Source: WRHT01 sp031550525 | Lineage (GTDB): Bacteria > Desulfobacterota > Desulfovibrionia > Desulfovibrionales > Desulfovibrionaceae | Length of the DNA stretch: 64,000 nt | Direction: 5' to 3' | Assembly (NCBI GenBank): GCA_031550525.1 | Contig: JAVBON010000030.1 | Location: 1-64,000 of the forward strand | Shown here: positions 59,172 to 64,000 of the stretch, piece after piece | Layout of the letters: each line of letters begins with the position of its first letter | Numbering within the stretch: position 1 is the stretch's first letter | Made by a program: the position numbers and the translations under genes | The notes under the pieces: model-generated | Told to the model about the DNA's origin: nothing | Seen by the model: the letters and a program-made list of their open reading frames with translations, nothing else | Database searches by the model: none

Positions 59172-60305
59172 TTAAATTATTGGTAAAATATGGCTGCTTT
59201 GCACCGAAGAAGTGCTGAAAAATCCGCAGCATTCATCCCGCACCCTGCATATGGAACATTCATTAACAAAAGTATTTTTCCATGACGATATGGATTGCCG
59301 TGCAAATGCTCGGATATCCTCATGGCACAGGCATAACGGAGTATTATACACTGAAACATGTAATCCGCGTTTGTGCAGCGCGAGAACAGATTTTCGCAGT
59401 TGCAACTTGTACTCTGCGGGTTCGATGTACACAGAGCTCATGTTATCGTTAGCAGTTCCGCAAATTTCCATAGACATCAACGCATAATGGGCACAAAATG
59501 GAAAATAACGATATAGGTGCTCCGCGAATTCTGGAAGCCTGCTATAATTTTGCCTCGTCACCACATGCCGAATTTCAACCGGAAGGCGCTGTTTTGCCAG
59601 ATTGTATATTCCAGCCTGGGTTTCATCATAGCTGCCTTGGACACCGACTATCTGATCATGGATTTCAGGAATGTCCGAGTGCAGAGAAACACAAAACAAA
59701 TCGTTGCCACGTGGTAATTTAGCCACTTCGCGGACATATGACTCATCGGAAAATTTTTTGGCGTTTGTCAGAATATTTATATGCGCTGTTGGGTGCTCTG
59801 TATGGCACCGATGCAATATTTTCAAAAAATTGTCGGAAATAATCGTAGGCTCCCCGCCTGTGATGCAAATGTTTGTTACCGGCTTTGCCTTCAACAGATC
59901 CAGTGTTCTGTTGGCAGCATTAACCAAGGTCTGGTCATGTTTTTGGGGCGGCTGAGGGCACATTATGCAACGGCAGTTGCATGCTTCCGTAAGCATCAGG
60001 CTGTTCTGGTCAGAATTTTTTTCCCATAAAACAAGCACTTCTCCAGTTCCGGAAACACTTACGATATCCGCTTGGCCGATGAGCGCCAGGTCGCTACTGG
60101 AAATAGCCCCTATAATGTGCGGGAGAGTGATTTTATTCTCCGTAGGCGCAGAAGTTAGAATGGCGAGGTACCCCACGCACCCATTATCTACCCTATCGGT
60201 GAGCAAAACTTTGTCATGCCTCTTGTAAAAAGGCAGCCTGTGTGTGGTGACCTCGCCAATGGTGGTCGCGAAAGGTGATGAGGGCTGCCCAGCAATTCTA
60301 AGCAT
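59172..60305 (-). CDS. hxsC: Radical SAM peptide-modifying enzyme HxsC
   Basis: One of two radical S-adenosylmethionine enzymes of the His-Xaa-Ser system. From ATG 60305 it has 377 residues, overlapping the hxsB stop by eight bases. The [4Fe-4S] site is TEACNCRCIMCPQPP (C109, C113, C116, the CxxxCxxC pattern, with an extra C111), followed by the SAM-binding ICITGGEPTI. The C-terminus holds more cysteines (TPLCLCHEDI; ECSICRVRDECCGFFS) likely to bind auxiliary iron-sulfur. Residues 1-105 form an N-terminal domain without known motif that may bind precursor. An upstream extension to 60386 lies inside hxsB and is unlikely. Confidence 0.92.
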   Translation of the reverse strand: MLRIAGQPSSPFATTIGEVTTHRLPFYKRHDKVLLTDRVDNGCVGYLAILTSAPTENKITLPHIIGAISSSDLALIGQADIVSVSGTGEVLVLWEKNSDQNSLMLTEACNCRCIMCPQPPQKHDQTLVNAANRTLDLLKAKPVTNICITGGEPTIISDNFLKILHRCHTEHPTAHINILTNAKKFSDESYVREVAKLPRGNDLFCVSLHSDIPEIHDQIVGVQGSYDETQAGIYNLAKQRLPVEIRHVVTRQNYSRLPEFAEHLYRYFPFCAHYALMSMEICGTANDNMSSVYIEPAEYKLQLRKSVLALHKRGLHVSVYNTPLCLCHEDIRAFARQSISSWKNTFVNECSICRVRDECCGFFSTSSVQSSHILPII

Positions 60306-61740
60306 TGCGGTCCACCGTGGGAGAGCGAGTAATCCAACTCCATATGATATTTTCTTCCTCTTCCGACATATTGGCCAACAGGGCAAACAAGTAGTCGAAT
60401 ATCCCCCTGTGTTTTATGCAAAAAGGCGTACCTTCCATCTTTCTGGTTTCGCTGCCAGATTCCAAATAGTTCCGTACCGGGTCCGTACCGCAGTAGGCCT
60501 GATAGGCACAGTACGCACAGCTTGGCGTTACCTCAACGCAGGCGTCTTGGATGATATTCCTGAGTTTGGCCCCGCCGAATATGTCTTTGTATGGATCCTG
60601 ATGGACATTCCCAAGGTTGAAATGGGCATCGCCCATCCGTGCAAGCATCCTGGCTTCATCGGAAGGATACACTGAACCGTCATAGTCATAGATTGCGCCG
60701 CTAATTCCTGTTCCTGCCGGAGATTGCAGGTCCACAAATCCTGTAGAGAACGGCGTCATAATCCGAGAGAGAAGTATCGTGGCGAAATGCTCGGGGAAAA
60801 AACGAGTTCTGTTGAGATGGAGAATATGCTGCAAGGCCTCGGTATATGCCCCCACAAATTCCTGCATTTCATACCCAAGCATGTCGGCCTGTTCCGCCGC
60901 GAAACCGTATGGATTCAGTGAGCGGATGAAAATTCCGTTGAAGCCCTGTGCTATGTATTCATCAATAACTTCTGGAAATTTTCTCAACGAGGATGCGGTT
61001 GTTGTCATTAGAGCATCGACATTGTCCTCTCCGACGATTTCTCGCGCGAGATACAAATTACGGATGAATAGATCATAGGTACTGCCCCCGGCCCGTAAAA
61101 TCCGGTGTTTATCATGTAACGCTTTTGTGCCGTCCAATGAGGTTGAAATACAAATTCCGTGGTCATGGCAAAAAAGGAGTTGTTCTTTCGTTATGCCGGT
61201 AAGGTTGGTGCATAGGACAAAGTACAGCGCCTTGTCGGAATTTTGCCGTTTTTCCTTGGCATAAAGGACAGTTTCCTTGACAACATCCCAATGCAGGGTC
61301 GGCTCCCCACCTTGAAATTCGATTTTTATGGATTTTGATGGTGATTCAAAAATCTTGTCCACAATTTTTACTGCCGTATGTAAAGGCATGTCATACTTGT
61401 GGGCATCCTGCTCGGCACATGACACTTGGCAGTATTCACAACGCTGATTGCAGCGCAATGTCACTACCATCATGTGCAGAGAAGTAAAGTCGCGGAGATA
61501 GGCTTTTCGTGAGCGATATTTTGCAGCAGCCTTTTGTAGAGAAAATTCGTCATTGCCCGTTTCTTTTAAAAATAGACGGCTTTGCAAGTCGAAGTATAGC
61601 CTGTTATCTCTGGTAAAAGTGCCGGAAATAATATCTTCAAACGTGCTTTGGGAAACGAAAGAATAGTCCCCACATTCGTTGACCAGCAGGACTTGACCGT
61701 TAGGGTGGTATCTGAACTGAAACGGCAAGAGCTCAGTCAT
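60298..61740 (-). CDS. hxsB: Radical SAM maturase HxsB with SPASM-like C-terminus
   Basis: Second radical-SAM enzyme of the system, 480 residues. VVTLRCNQRCEYCQVSC contains the CxxxCxxC cluster site (C97, C101, C104); IKIEFQGGEPTLHWDVV is the GGEP SAM-binding strand and SLDGTKALHDKHR a later family motif. The C-terminal twin-cluster region (CVEVTPSCAYCAYQAYCG, then the cysteine in GTPFCIKHRGIFDYLF) is SPASM-like, as in other peptide maturases. The N-terminal 80 residues (PFQFRYHPNGQVLLVNECGD) form a small domain of unclear role. The start overlaps the hxsD stop (ATGA) and its stop overlaps hxsC. Confidence 0.94.
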   Translation of the reverse strand: MTELLPFQFRYHPNGQVLLVNECGDYSFVSQSTFEDIISGTFTRDNRLYFDLQSRLFLKETGNDEFSLQKAAAKYRSRKAYLRDFTSLHMMVVTLRCNQRCEYCQVSCAEQDAHKYDMPLHTAVKIVDKIFESPSKSIKIEFQGGEPTLHWDVVKETVLYAKEKRQNSDKALYFVLCTNLTGITKEQLLFCHDHGICISTSLDGTKALHDKHRILRAGGSTYDLFIRNLYLAREIVGEDNVDALMTTTASSLRKFPEVIDEYIAQGFNGIFIRSLNPYGFAAEQADMLGYEMQEFVGAYTEALQHILHLNRTRFFPEHFATILLSRIMTPFSTGFVDLQSPAGTGISGAIYDYDGSVYPSDEARMLARMGDAHFNLGNVHQDPYKDIFGGAKLRNIIQDACVEVTPSCAYCAYQAYCGTDPVRNYLESGSETRKMEGTPFCIKHRGIFDYLFALLANMSEEEENIIWSWITRSPTVDRNA

Positions 61741-62051
61741 GATTTTTCTATTGGAGAAAATGCCTGCGCAACGATCATTTCCCTCAGTTTTCCAAAGCGG
61801 TTTTGCAGGTCATGTCTGACCTGTTGCTCTATCAGTTCGTTACAAAATATTTTTATGACGCTGGAACCGTCAGATACATCATCCTTGGGATGGATAGAGA
61901 TCGCAAAATTGGCATCGCCATGAGGTTGGATCCCAACATAGTATCGATCCGTAAATTTGGCCGCCGCCGCAAAGACGGGTTCTCTTTCAAAGAACTCCTT
62001 ACTTAGGATGACCGCTTCGCTGTCTCGTTTTGGCAGTGAAATCCCCTTCAT
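61737..62051 (-). CDS. hxsD: His-Xaa-Ser system protein HxsD
   Basis: Small (104 residues) partner protein found only with HxsB and HxsC. DRYYVGIQPHGDANFAISIH is its beta-rich middle and FGKLREMIVAQAFSPIEKS its conserved helical end. Function is not established; by analogy with other radical-SAM peptide systems it may recognise the precursor, but I see no obvious RRE fold. First gene of the operon, start ATG 62051, with GGGG a few bases upstream. The divergent XRE gene lies 212 bp away. Confidence 0.9.
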   Translation of the reverse strand: MKGISLPKRDSEAVILSKEFFEREPVFAAAAKFTDRYYVGIQPHGDANFAISIHPKDDVSDGSSVIKIFCNELIEQQVRHDLQNRFGKLREMIVAQAFSPIEKS

Positions 62052-62101
62052 TCCCCAATCTCCACAAAAAGATTTTTAGTTATTTATAAGTTGATACTAA
62101 C

Positions 62102-62260
62102 ATAGGTTGAATTATAAGTATAGACTGATCTATGTAGTTATGTTTTTGTTCTTCCTCGAAATAGCGATATGCCATCTCACCTTGTGCTCACAATACAAGC
62201 CTACCGTTAATTATTTATACAATTGTCTCAAGTATAGGTTGAGTGTTTTTATACAATTGT
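62102..62260. promoter_or_regulatory. Candidate operators in hxs/XRE divergent region
   Basis: TATACAATTGT occurs twice (62216-62226 and 62250-62260), each centred on the palindrome ACAATTGT and 34 bp apart, about three helical turns. ATAGGTTGA also occurs twice (62102-62110 and 62234-62242). The second ACAATTGT ends three bases before the XRE start codon, where a bound repressor would block its own gene. Confidence 0.5.
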
Positions 62261-62263
62261 TAA

Positions 62264-62509
62264 ATGAGAAAAGTACAAGGACTACCAGAGGCTTTTGGTA
62301 AAGTGATCGCGGAAGTGCGGATACGGCAGGGGATGTCCCAGGAGCAGTTAGCCGAAGCGATAGAGTCGACCAATGTCTATATCAGCTTGCTTGAAAACGG
62401 ACAGCGGCAGCCGTCGCTTAATGCCGTGATTTTGATTGCGCACAGTTTGGGGATGCGGCCAGAAGAGCTTATGAGGCAGGTGTCGACTTATTTAAGAGAT
62501 GGTATCTAG
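62264..62509 (+). CDS. XRE-family helix-turn-helix regulator
   Basis: An 81-residue Cro/CI-type DNA-binding protein: AFGKVIAEVRIRQGMSQEQL and AEAIESTNVYISLLENGQRQ make the helix-turn-helix, PSLNAVILIAHSLGM the closing helices. It contains only the DNA-binding domain. Divergent from hxsDBCA and sharing its control region, it is the likely regulator of the operon and of itself. ATG 62264 has no clear Shine-Dalgarno (ACAATTGTTAA), so its level may be low. It could instead belong to the neighbouring integrative element. Confidence 0.85.
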   Translation: MRKVQGLPEAFGKVIAEVRIRQGMSQEQLAEAIESTNVYISLLENGQRQPSLNAVILIAHSLGMRPEELMRQVSTYLRDGI

Positions 62510-62759
62510 ATGGCGCTCAAGCGAGTAGGACCTAAACTGTATCAATGCCAGCCAGTTCATTATATGTCATCTAGAAGTTTTCTGTATTTTCCTTAACCCC
62601 TCTGATAAAATCTTTACTGCTATAAATGTCCATTCAATCCATTTGTTACCTTCTTTAAGCGTTGGCTTTACTTGCTACTCGCAAGGCGTAATTATACCCG
62701 CTTACAGTAAAGTCAAAAATTTTCCCAATCTGTGGGGCAGATTTTACCCATAACAAAAA

Positions 62760-62787
62760 AAGGACTTACATTTTCATGTAAGTCCTT
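62760..62787. terminator. Hairpin next to the tRNA-like att core
   Basis: AAGGACTTACA / TGTAAGTCCTT, 11-bp perfect stem with a 6-base loop, A-rich before and T-containing after. Fits a bidirectional terminator. It directly precedes the tRNA 3'-end-like sequence, a common arrangement at integration sites. Confidence 0.65.
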
Positions 62788-62792
62788 AAAAT

Positions 62793-62810
62793 TTGGCGTC
62801 CCCAAGGGGA
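62793..62810 (-). other. tRNA 3'-end-like fragment, candidate attachment site
   Basis: Read on the minus strand: TCCCCTTGGGGACGCCAA, i.e. the end of a T-stem, the acceptor strand, a discriminator G and CCA, closest to a bacterial tRNA-Glu end. The sequence beyond it (TATGTAGGTG on plus) is not a T-loop, so no tRNA is present. This is the footprint expected when an integrase has recombined at a tRNA gene. The rest of 62510-63064 shows a palindrome GGCGGCATGCCGCC near 62947 and no gene. Confidence 0.55.
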
Positions 62811-63064
62811 TATGTAGGTGTAAAGTAAGTATCTATAATAAAGTATTATCTGCTGTGTCGCTTTTGTCAATACCTACACAAATACCCATAAATACAATAT
62901 GTTAAAGCGCATTCTGTCGGACTGTATCGGCCAATCAGGTAGGTAGGCGGCATGCCGCCAATTTCGCCACTGGCGGTGGCCTAATTGTAACTGGTCACTC
63001 TTATGAATTGGATGAAAATGGATGAATTTGTGGCTTGACTAATTGGGTGTTTGTGGGTGTATAA

Positions 63065-64000
63065 ATGGGTATGGTAAACACCGACACACTGAGCATCACA
63101 CCGGAACTCCTTGGCCTGATTGCTGGAATTGACGAGTTCAAAGGCGCGTGGAAAGCCCTGGGAACTCTCGCGCCTGAACGCCTTTCCGCGCTACGCCGGG
63201 TCGCCACTATTGAAAGCATCGGTTCCTCCACCCGTATTGAGGGAAGCAAGTTATCCGACAGTGAAGTAGAAAAGCTGCTGTCCAATCTCTCCATTCAGTC
63301 TTTCTCTTCGCGCGACGAACAAGAGGTTGCCGGATATGCGGAAACTATGGAGCAAATTTTTCAATCCTGGGAATACATCCCACTGACGGAAAACCATATC
63401 CGTCAGCTTCATCGAGACTTATTGCGGCACAGCGACAAAGACGAGCGCCATCGTGGGAACTACAAAACCTCGCCTAATAACGTAGTGGCCTTTGACGCTG
63501 ATGGCAAACAAATAGGTGTTGTTTTTGAGACTGCCACACCCTTTGATACTCCCCAACTCATGGGCGAGCTGCTTGAGTGGACGAACGCGGCTCTGGAAAC
63601 CAAAAGGCTGCACCCCTTGTTGGTTATCGGCATTTTTACCGTGACCTTTCTTGCCATTCACCCTTTTCAGGACGGGAACGGGCGCTTGTCACGCATCTTG
63701 ACCACGCTTTTGTTGCTGCGCTGTGGATATGCCTATACGCCGTATAGCTCCCTTGAAAGCGTGATTGAGAACAGCAAAGAGGGCTATTATCTAGCCTTAC
63801 GTCAAACACAGATCACGATCCGCACGGCTGCGCCCAACTGGCAGCCTTGGCTGTTGTTCTTTTTGCGGGCCCTACATCAGCAAATGAAGCGGTTGGAAAA
63901 GAAAGTCGAGCAAGAGCACATTGTGCTAGCGGCTTTGCCGGAACTTTCTCTGCAAATTCTGGAATACGCCCGAGACCACGGGCGCGTGACTGTAAAAGAT
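63065..64000 (+). CDS. Fic-domain AMP transferase, class II, runs off the window
   Basis: An enzyme that transfers AMP (or a similar group) from a nucleotide to protein side chains. The catalytic loop IHPFQDGNGRLSRILTT (H about residue 199) is intact, including the final RxxR-like part. Residues about 55-60, STRIEG, form the (S/T)xxxE(G/N) inhibitory helix of class II Fic proteins, whose glutamate blocks ATP binding. The N-terminal 100 residues match the Fic_N region. No stop is reached by 64000; the visible 312 residues lack the usual C-terminal winged helix. ATG 63065 follows an in-frame stop; ATG 63071 is the alternative. Neighbouring tRNA-like att sequence suggests a mobile context. Confidence 0.9.
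   Translation, partial: MGMVNTDTLSITPELLGLIAGIDEFKGAWKALGTLAPERLSALRRVATIESIGSSTRIEGSKLSDSEVEKLLSNLSIQSFSSRDEQEVAGYAETMEQIFQSWEYIPLTENHIRQLHRDLLRHSDKDERHRGNYKTSPNNVVAFDADGKQIGVVFETATPFDTPQLMGELLEWTNAALETKRLHPLLVIGIFTVTFLAIHPFQDGNGRLSRILTTLLLLRCGYAYTPYSSLESVIENSKEGYYLALRQTQITIRTAAPNWQPWLLFFLRALHQQMKRLEKKVEQEHIVLAALPELSLQILEYARDHGRVTVKD

Overview
The window is ordinary, gene-dense chromosome from a Gram-negative bacterium, almost certainly a Desulfovibrionaceae (sulfate-reducer) relative. The main clue is a 123-residue FMN-binding split-barrel protein (58216-58587) that closely resembles, as I recall it, the small FMN-binding protein of Desulfovibrio vulgaris. The mix of hydrogenase maturation genes (hypD, hypE), heptose biosynthesis (gmhA), an outer-membrane FadL/OmpP1 porin, many two-component and c-di-GMP proteins and a GC-rich background fits this. 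No rRNA, intact tRNA or CRISPR array was seen.

Layout. 0.7-8 kb: an RNase II-family exonuclease, phosphate transport (pit plus a DUF47/PhoU-like partner) and potassium uptake (trkA/ktrA-like plus trkH/ktrB-like). 8.3-16.3 kb: a Lon-related AAA protease, rsmB, plsY, hemC, an fmdB-type zinc ribbon and gmhA. 16.5-24.2 kb: a glycosyltransferase, a GGDEF-EAL protein, pyridoxal kinase, murI, and a chorismate-mutase/EPSP-synthase-like fusion followed by a small coiled-coil gene. 24.5-34.3 kb: an aminotransferase, then pgi overlapping a sensor kinase overlapping a sigma-54 response regulator, recD2 and a family-2 glycosyltransferase. 34.7-47.7 kb: hypE/hypD, an ABC-2 permease with a short HlyD protein, the FadL-type porin, mntP, queH, comM and uvrC. 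48-58.6 kb: a CII-like phage-type regulator, two overlapping diguanylate cyclases, two flavin split-barrel proteins, the ygiW-qseB-qseC stress module, an HD phosphohydrolase, a DUF5665 membrane protein and an EamA exporter.

The most exciting locus is at 58.8-62.5 kb. It is a complete His-Xaa-Ser peptide-modification system: hxsD, hxsB and hxsC (two radical-SAM enzymes and a small partner), then a signal-peptide-bearing precursor (hxsA-type) ending in seven tandem His-Xaa-Ser triplets. The genes overlap or nearly abut. A divergent XRE repressor gene shares a 212-bp control region with paired ACAATTGT palindromes. About 0.3 kb beyond the repressor lies a short copy of a tRNA 3' end, as left by integrases, and then a self-inhibited class II Fic AMPylase running off the window. 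The segment is visibly more AT-rich than the rest and looks acquired.

The intergenic spaces carry several families of dispersed repeats. Family A (ten copies) is a long hairpin terminator, nearly always directly after a stop codon and oriented with the gene. Family B (about 100-230 bp, with a short tail hairpin) often sits just after stop codons. Module C is a small GC-rich element whose hairpin arms change in a compensating way between copies; it occurs inside A and B elements. Family D has element-specific terminal inverted repeats around a conserved interior. Their covarying arms suggest selection on, or copying of, secondary structure.
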